Position numbers and translations under genes: made by a program | Notes under the pieces: model-generated | What the model saw: the letters and a program-made list of their open reading frames with translations, nothing else | Told to the model about the DNA's origin: nothing | The model's database searches: none | NCBI RefSeq assembly: GCF_023276405.1 | Contig: NZ_JALRMO010000001.1 | Location: forward strand, 2,666,001 to 2,730,000 | Origin: Paenibacillus hamazuiensis | Lineage (GTDB): Bacteria > Bacillota > Bacilli > Paenibacillales > NBRC-103111 | Reading direction: 5' to 3' | DNA length: 64,000 bases | In this document: positions 24,322-32,856 of the stretch, piece by piece | How the letters are laid out: every line of letters begins with the position of its first letter | How positions within the stretch are numbered: position 1 is the first letter of the stretch

Positions 24322-26661
24322 CTACGAATTGCGGCTGAGTTCCCGGTAACGGGTTGGAGTCATTCCTTCCAGGTTTTTGAAAATCCGGTTGAAATAACTG
24401 TGCTGGTATCCGACCTGTTCAGCCACGTCGTAAATTTTCATTTCGGAATCCCGCAGCAATTCCTTGGCTTTGTCGATTCGCAGCTCCGTCAAATAATCGA
24501 TAAAATTTTTGCCGGTCACCTGCTTGAAAGATTTGCTCAAAAAATATGGATTGGTGCCGATATGTTCCGCACAGTTGTCGAGCGAAATGTCTTTCATGTA
24601 GTTTTCCTGCAAATAAATCATGGCCTGTTCAATAAGCCGTTTCACTTGGGAATCGGAACGGCTGGACAGCTCTTTCAGGAACGGGGTCACCACCTTTTCC
24701 TTAAACCATTCCAAGATCCGTTTCGGTTCGCGGATGCCGGAAAGCTGCTCGTACAGGTTCGCTCCCTTGAACAGCCGGTTCGGGTTGATGCCCGACACCA
24801 TGATGGCGTGCTGAACGCTCCCCAGCAGATGCAGCATGCCTTGCTGTACATCGATTTCCTTGGCTCCGCTGCCTGAAATCTCGCTCAAAAACGACTCCAG
24901 CAAACTAAGCGTATCGGCTTCCCTTCCCGTCCGCAGCGCCTGGATCATTTCCCTTTCCAGCGTGAACGGGTACTGCAGGTCGGTTGCCGCGCCCGTTTCG
25001 AGATCGTCCGCTTCCAAATCGATGATCTGGTTCGCATTGTCGAAATTCCGGTAGCTGGTTGCCTGCCTGGCTCTTTCAAACACAAGCGGAACATCCGAAA
25101 CATGCGGTACGGGACGCCCGATCGCAATGGTGACGCGCATTTTCAGTATCCGGTTAATATAAAGCGTCAACTCCTCGCTAAACGCTTGAAGCTCTTTGGC
25201 ATACGACCCTGCGGCCGGCACGATGAAAAAGATTCCCGCCGTCATATCGTGAAAATTGATCGTGTCGCTTTGCTCGAAATGCTGGGAAGCCAGCTCCTCG
25301 ATCATGTTGACCGCTGCGAACGAGACGAGTCCCTCATCTCCTTCGTGAAATTTGCCCTCCAAGCTCGTAATCCCGATCAACTTGACAAACAGCACGATAA
25401 ACTGCCGGTCCCTTACCTCCCACTTGAATTGTTCCATCCGGCGAAGCAAGTCCTCTTCCGAATAGGAATACAGGTAACCCTGCAGCAGCCGGTGCAAAAA
25501 ACTTTCTTTGACATGAGGCAGCTGCTCCGCGAGTTTTGCATTCAACTCGTGGCTTTCCCGGTGAAGGTTGTTCCAATGCTTTTCCAGCAGCGTAAACTCG
25601 TCGTCTTCCTCCCCACGGGCCGTATGTCCTCCAAGCAAAGAAACCAGCCGTTTCACGGGGGAATATATACGCCGGGACGCCAGCCAAGCGAGCAAGGCGG
25701 CAATGAGCAGAGCAAAGAGGCTGACGGCGATGATCAGCTTGGAAATAAACACGACCGGCGATGTAATATTCGTAATCGGGGAGGCCGATACATAGGTCCA
25801 ATCGGCGGCAATTCTGGACAAGTTTCCGTACGAAACGGTATACGTCGTCCCTTTCCATTCGAAAAAGAAGGAGCCTTTCTGCGAACCGGATCCATCGACT
25901 TTATCCCGGAGAGCCTGCACAAAAGGCGAGTTGTAAGCGTTTCCGTTAGCGGAAATGAACAAATCGCCACCTTTTTCAATCAAAAACGTTTCCCCATCGT
26001 TATAGGGCGTCAATGTTTTCATCATATTGACCCATTTTTCGTTGTCGAACCGGAAGATGAGCGCGCCGAAAGGCTGCAGGCTCCCTCCGGGAATCAGATG
26101 GACGAGAGTCAGGTCCTTGGATTGCGGATAATTCGCATCAAACGCCCATTGCGTCCAATAAGTGACATGCTTATCGCGAACCAGCTTCTCATACACGTTC
26201 CCCGCCGTCTGGGCATCGAGAGCCATATATTCGGGATGGAACAAAACAGGCTGCTGGCCGCTGATAAAAAGCTCCGCGCTTTTGACCATCGAATTTGAGC
26301 CCTGCATGACGATCAGCGTTTTTGTGATGTCTTGGGTTCGCTCGAAATTTTTCACAAAATCGTTGCCGTATAAGCTGTAATCGAATTTATTATCAAACGC
26401 CCAGTGGGAAAGCAGCATCTCCAGGTTTCCCAGCTGATCGTCGATATTGCGCGAGCGCTGCTCGATCTGCCGGTAATGCAGCTGTAGCAGTTCGCTTTCC
26501 ATCCGACCTCCAGCCATCCAGTACACAAGCGCCCCGAGGATCAGTCCGGGTATCCCCGACACGATAAAGATCATAATCAAGCTTTTTTTATAAAAACGGC
26601 CTTTGCCCCCGATCATTCTGCCGAGCCGACTGCCGATTCCTGCGATTGCCGTATTTTGCAT
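24322..26661 (-). CDS. Membrane-bound AraC-family transcriptional regulator
   Basis: This is a 779-aa protein with a TM helix (about residues 25-47), an extracellular sensor (50-295), a second TM (about 300-320), a linker, a central domain (380-560) and a C-terminal AraC helix-turn-helix pair (IEQAMIYLQENYMKDISLDN ... AEHIGTNPYFLSKSFKQVTG ... IYDVAEQVGYQHSYFNRIFK). This is a one-component membrane sensor-regulator common in Paenibacillus beside sugar ABC transporters. It lies downstream of the transporter operon at 27.4-30.9 kb in the same direction, which is the likely target. It is separated from it by a 750-bp repeat-rich spacer. Confidence 0.85.
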   Translation of the reverse strand: MQNTAIAGIGSRLGRMIGGKGRFYKKSLIMIFIVSGIPGLILGALVYWMAGGRMESELLQLHYRQIEQRSRNIDDQLGNLEMLLSHWAFDNKFDYSLYGNDFVKNFERTQDITKTLIVMQGSNSMVKSAELFISGQQPVLFHPEYMALDAQTAGNVYEKLVRDKHVTYWTQWAFDANYPQSKDLTLVHLIPGGSLQPFGALIFRFDNEKWVNMMKTLTPYNDGETFLIEKGGDLFISANGNAYNSPFVQALRDKVDGSGSQKGSFFFEWKGTTYTVSYGNLSRIAADWTYVSASPITNITSPVVFISKLIIAVSLFALLIAALLAWLASRRIYSPVKRLVSLLGGHTARGEEDDEFTLLEKHWNNLHRESHELNAKLAEQLPHVKESFLHRLLQGYLYSYSEEDLLRRMEQFKWEVRDRQFIVLFVKLIGITSLEGKFHEGDEGLVSFAAVNMIEELASQHFEQSDTINFHDMTAGIFFIVPAAGSYAKELQAFSEELTLYINRILKMRVTIAIGRPVPHVSDVPLVFERARQATSYRNFDNANQIIDLEADDLETGAATDLQYPFTLEREMIQALRTGREADTLSLLESFLSEISGSGAKEIDVQQGMLHLLGSVQHAIMVSGINPNRLFKGANLYEQLSGIREPKRILEWFKEKVVTPFLKELSSRSDSQVKRLIEQAMIYLQENYMKDISLDNCAEHIGTNPYFLSKSFKQVTGKNFIDYLTELRIDKAKELLRDSEMKIYDVAEQVGYQHSYFNRIFKNLEGMTPTRYRELSRNS

Positions 26662-26784
26662 CCTGTCACCTCCCGATTCAAATATATCACAAATCCGGGT
26701 ACGTCTTACATGAGATTACACCGGATGCCGCGAAGTGTACAAGTGAAATTTCAGAGTGTTTTATGTATTTTTCCGACAAAAATA

Positions 26785-26813
26785 ATCCCCCCTAATTCCC
26801 CCCACCGGGGGGA
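26785..26813. repeat. C-rich/G-rich intergenic element, copy 1
   Basis: TCCCCCCTAATTCCCCCC-ACC-GGGGGGA: two C-tracts joined by TAATT, the second forming a hairpin with the G-tract. A similar arrangement (CCCCCTAAATCCCCCTAAAGGGGGA) occurs at 52303-52327, in the same relative place upstream of another minus-strand gene and next to the same kind of repeat array. A second GC palindrome, CCAGGCGC/GGCGCCCTGG, follows. Confidence 0.55.
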
Positions 26814-26878
26814 CCCCAGGCGCTAGGGCGCCCTGGACCCGCCAGTCCGGAGTTCATGCTCGCTGCTAGTTCGCGTTT

Positions 26879-26924
26879 GTCCGGCATGGATTTATTGCTG
26901 CTTGCAATAAATCCTATGCCGGAC
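26879..26924. repeat. Long bulged palindrome, family copy 1
   Basis: GTCCGGCAT then GGATTTATTGC pairs with GCAATAAATCC, an unpaired T, then ATGCCGGAC: 20 base pairs with a single bulged T. It is followed by ACGCT. The structure, though not the stem sequence, matches the palindrome at 26983-27028, including the position of the bulge. Confidence 0.7.
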
Positions 26925-26982
26925 ACGCTGTACTATCGGCGCGATGCTGGTATGAGTGTAAAACGTGCCTCTACCCCGCGTC

Positions 26983-27028
26983 TGCCTGGCATGAATTTTT
27001 ACCTTGGGTAAAAATTCTATGCCAGGCA
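26983..27028. repeat. Long bulged palindrome, family copy 2
   Basis: TGCCTGGCAT then GAATTTTTACC pairs with GGTAAAAATTC, an unpaired T, then ATGCCAGGCA, giving 21 base pairs with the bulged T at the same place as in copy 1. It is flanked by CGCGTC on the left and CGCTTCACT on the right, as in the copy at 52657. Confidence 0.7.
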
Positions 27029-27100
27029 CGCTTCACTTTTGAGCGGTGACGCCGGGAGTTTGGGAAACATTGATCGCATGTGCGTCATGGATACGAGCAG

Positions 27101-27287
27101 TGTAACGGTTGCTGCTGAGCTTATTTGTCTCAAAAACGTCATTTAAACATTGTAACGGTTGTGGCAGTGCTTATTTCTCATCTTTTACCCATCAAAACAA
27201 TGAAAGTTCACAAATAACCACTCTGGCAACCGTTACCGTTCTGAAATCACTCATTTGGCCCCAATTAGCTCACCTGCAACCGTTACA
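27101..27287. repeat. Four-unit repeat array (two direct, two inverted), core TGTAACGGTTGC
   Basis: Units of about 30 bp start at 27101 and 27151 on the plus strand (TGTAACGGTTG, then CTTATTT 9-10 bases later) and on the minus strand at 27237 and 27287 (GGTAACGGTTGCC and TGTAACGGTTGC). The arrangement is two head-to-tail followed by two facing back. No gene is visible in the surrounding 26662-27371 region. Confidence 0.75.
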
Positions 27288-27371
27288 CCATATACCTCTA
27301 GCCGAAACCGGCCGCTGCACCATGCAAATGTTTGGTTCAACATATAATATATAGCGACAGAGTAACATCAC

Positions 27372-27401
27372 AAAAAGCCGCATCGTAAGATGCGGCTTTT
27401 T
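27372..27401 (-). terminator. Terminator of the first LplABC-type transporter operon
   Basis: AAAAAGCCGCATC, loop GTAA, GATGCGGCTTTTT: a 13-bp stem with T-run on the minus strand, 13 bases past the binding-protein stop codon. Confidence 0.9.
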
Positions 27402-27414
27402 GTGAGAGTGCTGC

Positions 27415-28980
27415 TCATTTTTTCGCGGCAGCGTACAGTTCGTTCATTTCTTTCACGAGATCGTCGCCGCCGGTTTTTTTCCACGTCTCGAAAGCGGCCT
27501 TCAGACCGGCTTCGTCGAGTTGACCGACGATGAATTTGATCCGCGCGTCGTTGATGATGTTGTCGAGCTGTTGGCCTTTTTGCGAATACACTGTCGAAAT
27601 GAACGGCTCCGCAGGATTGGATACGATATACTGCTCCGCTTCTTTCTGAATCTTCGCGGTTTGCAGACGAAGCGGCGTTTGCTTCACCTTAAGGCCGCGG
27701 TCTTCCGGAATGAAGGGCAGCATTTGGTTCAGGCCTTCGACTTCCGATTCGAGAAGGGCCGCGTCTTTGCTCGGCACGATCGCATCGCCGTCCTTCGTGT
27801 AATGCTTGCCTTCGATGCCGTAGCCCGCCAATGTCTGGAGCTCCGGCTCATTCAATTGATCGAGGAACTTCAGAACCCGCTTGAACTCCTCCTCCGTTTT
27901 GACCGTCGATTTCGGGATGGCGAGAATGCCCGCAAAACCTGAAGTCGGCAGCGCTTTAAGGCCGTTTTTGCCGGTGACGCCGATCATATTGTCCACAAAG
28001 TGTACGTCCGGCTTGTCTTTGCCTTCCTTCGCAAGCGCCTGATGAATCCGGTCGTCGATGCGCGCCGCCGTATCGGTGACATCGACAATAACGCCGGCTT
28101 GGCCGTTCACGATAGGATCGTTCCACTTGGCCGAATCGAACACGGCGAAGTCCTGGTTGATGAGCTTCTCGTCGTACAGCTTCTTCATGAACTTGAGCGC
28201 TTCCAGATATTCCGGGGTTTGATGCTCAGGCACAAGCTTGCCATCGACGACACCCCATTTGTTCGGCGCGCCGAACCACAGCTTGATCGTATCGAAGCCG
28301 CTGGCCCATTGGCCGGTCCACTTGACCAAAACCATGCCATACGTATCGTCCTTGCCGTTTTTGTCAGGGTCTTTTTCCTTAAACGCTTTCAACATGTTGT
28401 AGAAATCGTCGATCGTTTTCGGAGGCTGCATGCCGACCGCCTCCAGCCAATCTTTGCGGTAGTTGATCCCATTCCGGCCGAGCGCGCGGCCGCGGTAAAT
28501 CCCGTAGTTTTTTCCGGCAATGGAAGAATTGTTCATAATGACCGGGTTCGCCTTGCTGAGGTTCGGATAGTCCTTCAGATAAGGCCCGACTTCCCAAAAA
28601 GCTCCGGATTTCGCCGCATTGACGAAGCTCGGGTTCTTCACGTCCCCAACATACAGGATATGCGGAAGCTTACCGGAAGCGAGCGTTATATTAAATTTGT
28701 CCGTATAAGATGAGTTCGGCACCCATTCGAAATGCAGTTCGGTGTTCGTTTTCTTCTCGATTTCGGTGACGACAGGACCGTCGTCCTTCGGATAGTTCGT
28801 TTTGAAAACCGGAATCATAACGTTCAGCTGGAGCGGCGCCGCAGTACCTGCACCTTGGCTCGGCGAAACGGCGGGTTTCGTCCCGCCGTCGGCTCCTCCG
28901 CCGCTGCATCCCGCGATCGCGGTCATCGCCATCGCACTGACGGCCGCAACGGAAACCCATTTCATATTGTTTTTGTACAT
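27415..28980 (-). CDS. Extracellular solute-binding lipoprotein (LplA-like, sugar ABC transporter)
   Basis: This is a 521-aa family-1 solute-binding protein. The lipoprotein signal ends in AIAGCSGG, with the lipidated Cys at about residue 24, so it is anchored outside the membrane. Internal features: a DPDKNGKDDTYG calcium-loop-like motif (about 200-212) found in many Paenibacillus oligosaccharide binders, and the FNITLASGKLPHILYV hinge region. The start is ATG 28980, 8 bases after GGGAGG. It is the last gene of a three-gene operon with two permeases; no ATPase is present, as usual, because a shared MsmX-type ATPase serves such systems. Ligand unknown. Confidence 0.9.
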   Translation of the reverse strand: MYKNNMKWVSVAAVSAMAMTAIAGCSGGGADGGTKPAVSPSQGAGTAAPLQLNVMIPVFKTNYPKDDGPVVTEIEKKTNTELHFEWVPNSSYTDKFNITLASGKLPHILYVGDVKNPSFVNAAKSGAFWEVGPYLKDYPNLSKANPVIMNNSSIAGKNYGIYRGRALGRNGINYRKDWLEAVGMQPPKTIDDFYNMLKAFKEKDPDKNGKDDTYGMVLVKWTGQWASGFDTIKLWFGAPNKWGVVDGKLVPEHQTPEYLEALKFMKKLYDEKLINQDFAVFDSAKWNDPIVNGQAGVIVDVTDTAARIDDRIHQALAKEGKDKPDVHFVDNMIGVTGKNGLKALPTSGFAGILAIPKSTVKTEEEFKRVLKFLDQLNEPELQTLAGYGIEGKHYTKDGDAIVPSKDAALLESEVEGLNQMLPFIPEDRGLKVKQTPLRLQTAKIQKEAEQYIVSNPAEPFISTVYSQKGQQLDNIINDARIKFIVGQLDEAGLKAAFETWKKTGGDDLVKEMNELYAAAKK

Positions 28981-29024
28981 CAAAAGTACCTCCCTTTTTT
29001 AATTTGGATGTATCGCAATCCGTA

Positions 29025-29909
29025 TTACCCTTTGACGGAGCCAATCAGGACCCCTTTGGCAAAATGCTTCTGCAGGAACGGATAGACGAGCAAAATAGGA
29101 ATGGTCCCCACAACGATAACAGCCATCTTGATCGATTGCTCAGCCTCTTTGACATAGTTGTAATCCACCGTTTGGGCGTCGCCGGCGGCCACCTGCGAGA
29201 GCAGTACAATTTGTCTTAACATGACCTGCAGCGGCCATTTCGACGGATCGTTGATATAAAGCAATGCGGAGAAAAAATTGTTCCAATGGCCGACGGCATA
29301 AAACAAAGTAAAAGTGGCGAGCACCGGCATCGACAAGGGCAGGACGATTTTCCAAAGAAGCCCCAGCTCCGTACAGCCGTCGATTTTTGCCGCTTCCTCC
29401 AGCTCCTGCGGGAGCTCTTGAAAGAAGTTTTTGACGATGATCAGGTTAAAGGCGCTGATCGCCCCCGGTATGATGAGCGCCCAGTAAGTATCCAGCATGT
29501 GCAGCTCTCTCACGACCAGATAGGTTGGAATGAGTCCGCCGCCGAACAGCATCGAAAATACGATCAGATTAAGCACCGTATTGCGCCCCATCAACCCCCG
29601 CTTCGATAAAGAATACGCTATCGTTACGGTAAAGAGAAGATTTACCACCGTCCCGACCACCGTTATGTAAAGCGAATTCCATATGCTTTTCAAAATCGTA
29701 TCCGTCGAAAAAATATACCGGTAAGCCGATACGGTAAATTCCTCGGGAATGAGGAACACCGCTCTTTTCGTCAGCTCCGTGTCCGAAGCGAACGAACCCG
29801 CGATGACGTAAATAAAAGGAAGAACGGATACCAGACCGACGATTCCCAGGAAGAGATAGTTCGATACGTCAAAGACGGTTCCGGAAACGCTTCGATATTG
29901 CTTAGCCAA
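29025..29909 (-). CDS. Carbohydrate ABC transporter permease (YtcP/LplC-like)
   Basis: This is a 294-aa membrane protein with six predicted helices and the EAA-type loop ELPQELEEAAKIDGCTELGLL that docks to the ATPase. It starts at TTG 29909, with GAGGAG six bases upstream. It lies between the LplB-type permease gene (55 bases upstream) and the binding-protein gene (45 bases downstream). Confidence 0.9.
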   Translation of the reverse strand: MAKQYRSVSGTVFDVSNYLFLGIVGLVSVLPFIYVIAGSFASDTELTKRAVFLIPEEFTVSAYRYIFSTDTILKSIWNSLYITVVGTVVNLLFTVTIAYSLSKRGLMGRNTVLNLIVFSMLFGGGLIPTYLVVRELHMLDTYWALIIPGAISAFNLIIVKNFFQELPQELEEAAKIDGCTELGLLWKIVLPLSMPVLATFTLFYAVGHWNNFFSALLYINDPSKWPLQVMLRQIVLLSQVAAGDAQTVDYNYVKEAEQSIKMAVIVVGTIPILLVYPFLQKHFAKGVLIGSVKG

Positions 29910-29964
29910 CCTTCTCTCCTCCTCGCTTCAAAATATTCGCATTGCCACCGTCGATTTATGCGCA

Positions 29965-30936
29965 TCAATAAATCCCGGATTGGCCGAACCGCTTGGCCAG
30001 CCAGTTAGCGCCCAACACCAGAATGACGCCGACAACCGCCTTAAACAAGCCGACCGCGGTGCTGTAGCTGAATGCGCCCTGCGTGATCCCCATCATATAT
30101 ACGTAGGTATCGAACACCTCGGCCACCTCGCGGTTTAACGGATTGAGCAGCAGGTAAATTTGTTCGAACCCGTTATCAAGCACATCGCCCATCCGCAAAA
30201 TCAGCAGGATCACGATCGTGCTTCGGATGGAAGGCAGCGTAATATGCCAGGTCTGTCTCCAGCGGCTCGCTCCATCCATGATCGCCGCTTCGTACTGCTC
30301 CACATCCACTCCGGCGAGCGCCGCAAGGAAAATGATGGTGCCGAAGCCGCTTTCCTTCCATATCGTTTGCATGATGATCATCGGCCGGAACCAGTCGGGG
30401 CTGGCCAGAAAATCGATTTTGCTTCCGGTGTGCTGCTGCAGCAGTTCGTTAACGATCCCGCCTTGCGTTGTCAGAAATACATACGTCAAGCTCGCGACGA
30501 TAACCAACGATATGAAGTGAGGTACATAAATCAGCGTTTGGATCGTCCTTTTATAGAAGGAGAGCCTGATTTCATTAAGCAGCAATGCCAGTATAATAGG
30601 CGTCGGAAAATAGAAGATCAAATTGTAAAACGAAAGCAGCAGCGTATTTCGCAGCAGCATGAAAAACTCGGGATTGCCGAAAAAAACGCGGAAATGCTCG
30701 AAGCCTACCCATTCGCTCCGCCAGAAGCCGAGAAACGGCTGATAATTTTTAAAGGCGAGGAGTATGCCCCACATCGGTACATATTTAAAAATAATGAAAT
30801 ATAACAAACCGGGAGCCATAAGCAAATATAACCATTTGTCTTTCCTGAATCGTCCCAGCACGCTCTGCCGGCGTCCGGTCACCGCGCGAATCGTTTGCTC
30901 CGTATTCAATTCGTTGGGAGCAGCCGCCTGCTTCAT
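29965..30936 (-). CDS. Carbohydrate ABC transporter permease (LplB-like)
   Basis: This is a 323-aa permease starting at ATG 30936, with GGAGGTGGAGGGGG just upstream; the frame continues 26 codons further without a ribosome site. Six helices follow a short cytoplasmic N-terminus (DKWLYLLMAPGLLYFIIFKY). The EAA loop is AALAGVDVEQYEAAIMDGAS. It is the first gene of the operon; a candidate cre-like site lies 32 bases upstream. Confidence 0.9.
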   Translation of the reverse strand: MKQAAAPNELNTEQTIRAVTGRRQSVLGRFRKDKWLYLLMAPGLLYFIIFKYVPMWGILLAFKNYQPFLGFWRSEWVGFEHFRVFFGNPEFFMLLRNTLLLSFYNLIFYFPTPIILALLLNEIRLSFYKRTIQTLIYVPHFISLVIVASLTYVFLTTQGGIVNELLQQHTGSKIDFLASPDWFRPMIIMQTIWKESGFGTIIFLAALAGVDVEQYEAAIMDGASRWRQTWHITLPSIRSTIVILLILRMGDVLDNGFEQIYLLLNPLNREVAEVFDTYVYMMGITQGAFSYSTAVGLFKAVVGVILVLGANWLAKRFGQSGIY

Positions 30937-30967
30937 CCCCCTCCACCTCCAAGTGCGTTTACCGCTG

Positions 30968-30981
30968 CGTAAGCGTTTTAA
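30968..30981 (-). promoter_or_regulatory. Candidate cre-like site upstream of the first LplB-type operon
   Basis: CGTAAGCGTTTTAA fits the CcpA operator consensus (TGNAANCGNTTNCA) at 12 of 14 positions. It lies 32 bases before the permease start codon. This is a single motif match and may be chance. Confidence 0.3.
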
Positions 30982-31068
30982 TCCGATTATGCCGAATCGG
31001 CAATTTTCCGACAATTAGAAATTATTGGCCTGCCCGATTTTTCGAGGTTTCATCGCAGAATCAACAAA

Positions 31069-31131
31069 GTGCAAATGCGGCAAAACAGTTGAAATCGTGA
31101 GGTAATGCCCGTTCTAATGAGGCATTTGCAC
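31069..31131. repeat. Inverted pair GTGCAAATGC...GCATTTGCAC
   Basis: GTGCAAATGC at 31069-31078 and GCATTTGCAC at 31122-31131 form a 10-bp inverted pair about 43 bases apart, upstream of the first transporter operon. They could be a regulator's operator or part of the repeat-rich character of this 31015-31743 spacer. Confidence 0.4.
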
Positions 31132-31214
31132 AAGGAAGATCCTTCGATCTGCAAACTAGTTGTTCTCTCTTTCGTCGGGAAGTTTATCTCATTGCCCATT
31201 TCACACTCATTGGA

Positions 31215-31415
31215 TTGAAACGGAAACTATACGTTTTGCCAGACGAATGCCGGCCATTTCCCGCGGAGGAACTCGCCTCCCATCTCCAGTGCTCCGACAA
31301 CCATTCTCGGCGTATACTTAAAAGGCTTACAGAAAAGCATATGTTGACTATTGTAAACGGGAAACAAAGGTATCTCGTATGTGGCAGTTGGCGGACAGTC
31401 GCTAACGGACATTAG
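31215..31415 (+). pseudogene. Possible winged-helix DNA-binding fragment (66 aa)
   Basis: This TTG-initiated frame without a good ribosome site reads ... PFPAEELASHLQCSDNHSRR then ILKRLTEKHMLTIVNGKQRYLV. That is a plausible helix-turn-helix with wing, resembling the N-terminal domain of SgrR-type regulators. It stops after 66 residues inside a repeat array. It may be a decayed remnant of a regulator gene or a chance ORF. Confidence 0.3.
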
Positions 31416-31587
31416 GGAACGCCAAAACCGGATTTTAAGATGCCGAGCTTGCCTGACGGACATTTTATCTTCGCAGAATGCCCAATCGGCCGCTTTCTAC
31501 TCAACTATGCCCGCTAATGGGACAACATGTCCGTAAGAGATACGGAAGTTCAAAAACAGATCGCTAAGGTGATGATTTGTCCGTTAA
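31401..31587. repeat. Four-unit repeat array (two direct, two inverted), core ACGGACA
   Basis: GCTAACGGACAT (31401) and CCTGACGGACAT (31452) lie on the plus strand; CTTACGGACAT (31537-31527) and TTTAACGGACAAA (31587-31575) lie on the minus strand. Similarity extends further in the last three units (ACGGACA ... ATC/GTC ... TTAGCG). A partial extra copy, GCGGACAGTCGC, starts at 31391. The two-plus-two order is the same as in the arrays at 27101 and 52419, but the sequence is different. Confidence 0.6.
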
Positions 31588-31682
31588 ATAAATCCACGCG
31601 GCGCGCCCCTTGGGTTCGCCCCCTCGTCGGCACATGAAAAAGGGAACAGGTACCCCTCAGATTTTATACTTTCTGATATGTC

Positions 31683-31718
31683 AAAAAAAACCGCGGGGGA
31701 CCTTTCCCGCGGTTTTTT
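31683..31718. terminator. Terminator downstream of the carboxymuconolactone decarboxylase-like gene
   Basis: AAAAAAAACCGCGGG and CCCGCGGTTTTTT form a strong stem with A/T runs on both sides; it ends the minus-strand gene at 31744. Confidence 0.85.
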
Positions 31719-31743
31719 GCAGAAGATTTTTTTATGCCTCCAG

Positions 31744-32091
31744 CTAATGAACGGATTGCCTTATCGATTGCATCGCTTCGTGCAGCAGAATAGCTCCGTG
31801 CGAAAATGCGCTTCCTCCTCCATAAGCGCCTGCGACCGCCGCGGCTTCAGCCACTTCCTGTTCGGTTGCCCCTTCCTGCATCGCAAGCTCGAGGTGATAA
31901 ACCATGCAGTGTTCGTTTCCGGAGCAGAGTGCAATGGCCATAGCCATCAGGTGTTTGTCTTTCGACCTGATCTCTCCCGTCTGAAAGCAGGTCGAAGTAA
32001 ACTGGTTGTAGGCGCTCAGCACGTCAGGCATCCGCTCCCCAAACGACATTAGCCCTTCCCTATATTGCTGCGCCAACCGTTGTTCGGTCAT
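31744..32091 (-). CDS. Carboxymuconolactone decarboxylase/AhpD-like protein
   Basis: This is a 115-aa all-helical protein with the AhpD-type redox region LCSGNEHCMVYHLELAMQEG (about 63-82), where CysGlyAsn-like spacing and the EHC-x-x-YH pattern resemble the EXXCXXXH motif of alkylhydroperoxidase D-like proteins. A Gly-rich GAYGGGSAFSH follows. A role in peroxide defence or thiol redox is likely from the family; the decarboxylase activity is not implied. ATG 32091 has GGGAGG six bases upstream; another ATG lies one codon earlier. Confidence 0.75.
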   Translation of the reverse strand: MTEQRLAQQYREGLMSFGERMPDVLSAYNQFTSTCFQTGEIRSKDKHLMAMAIALCSGNEHCMVYHLELAMQEGATEQEVAEAAAVAGAYGGGSAFSHGAILLHEAMQSIRQSVH

Positions 32092-32232
32092 CATGTACCC
32101 TCCCTTGTTCCACATCTCCCTTATCTTTCCTACATTCGTTTCCGTTCATACGTCAATGAAGTTTAGTGTATAAAAGCGTGCCGAATATTAAAAGATAAGG
32201 TGTGGATAAACTTGAAGATTATGAAGGCTATT

Positions 32233-32775
32233 ATGGAGATAACGGAAAGCACCAGTCTGGAACGTCTGGAATCGGCAGTGGAGCAATTCGAAGGACTTGC
32301 TTCGGATGAACCGGAGATTTCCGCGGCTTATTCCGAAGTGATGGAGCAGCTTCACCGGGCCGTCAGCCAATGTCACGATTTGACCGCAGATACGGACCAT
32401 AACGAGGAAGACATCTCCGAGATCCGCAAAAATTTGGCGTCCGTGCGGCAGAAGGTCAGAGATTGCCACCCGGCGCTTGAGAAAGCGAAAACAGATTGCG
32501 CCGAAGAATACCGCGCCATCCTGGGAGAACAAAAAGATGCTTTCGAGAAGCTGGCCGAATCGGAGCAGCAAACCTCCAATCCGAAAGCGTACGCAGCCTT
32601 GCAAACGTTCTATAAACTGACGCGGCTTGAAGAACTGGCTTCCGAAATTTCGGCGGAACTCATGGACCTAAGCGGCGACCTCGAGCACCAAAAGCTGCAG
32701 CAGCACGACACGCCTCCGATCGGTCATTACGATGCGGAAAGCAGCGATCCGGCACAGCCGAGCTTGTCCCCTTAA
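32233..32775 (+). CDS. Hypothetical coiled-coil protein
   Basis: This is about 180 aa, highly charged and almost wholly helical (for example ISEIRKNLASVRQKVRDCHP and RLEELASEISAELMDLSGDL), with a Pro/Ser-rich tail. No signal peptide, membrane helix or known motif is seen. The start is uncertain: ATG 32233 has GAAGG 5 bases upstream, while ATG 32221 and GTG 32200 are also in frame. Function unknown. It is convergent with the sulfatase gene across a hairpin. Confidence 0.6.
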   Translation: MEITESTSLERLESAVEQFEGLASDEPEISAAYSEVMEQLHRAVSQCHDLTADTDHNEEDISEIRKNLASVRQKVRDCHPALEKAKTDCAEEYRAILGEQKDAFEKLAESEQQTSNPKAYAALQTFYKLTRLEELASEISAELMDLSGDLEHQKLQQHDTPPIGHYDAESSDPAQPSLSP

Positions 32776-32793
32776 AACTTCCCGGTAACGAAA

Positions 32794-32822
32794 TCCGTCA
32801 TCCCCTTGACGGGGATGACGGA
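32794..32822. terminator. Perfect 12-bp hairpin between convergent genes
   Basis: TCCGTCATCCCC, loop TTGAC, GGGGATGACGGA. It is the probable shared end of the coiled-coil gene and the sulfatase gene. T-runs are weak on both strands, so termination strength is uncertain. Confidence 0.6.
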
Positions 32823-32856
32823 AGTTAATGATGGATTTGGGTGTAGCAAAATTTTT

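Noticed and set aside
26662-27414. Origin or DnaA-box cluster in the repeat-rich spacer
   Set aside because: The TGTAACGGTTGC repeats do not match TTATCCACA-type DnaA boxes, and no replication genes are near.
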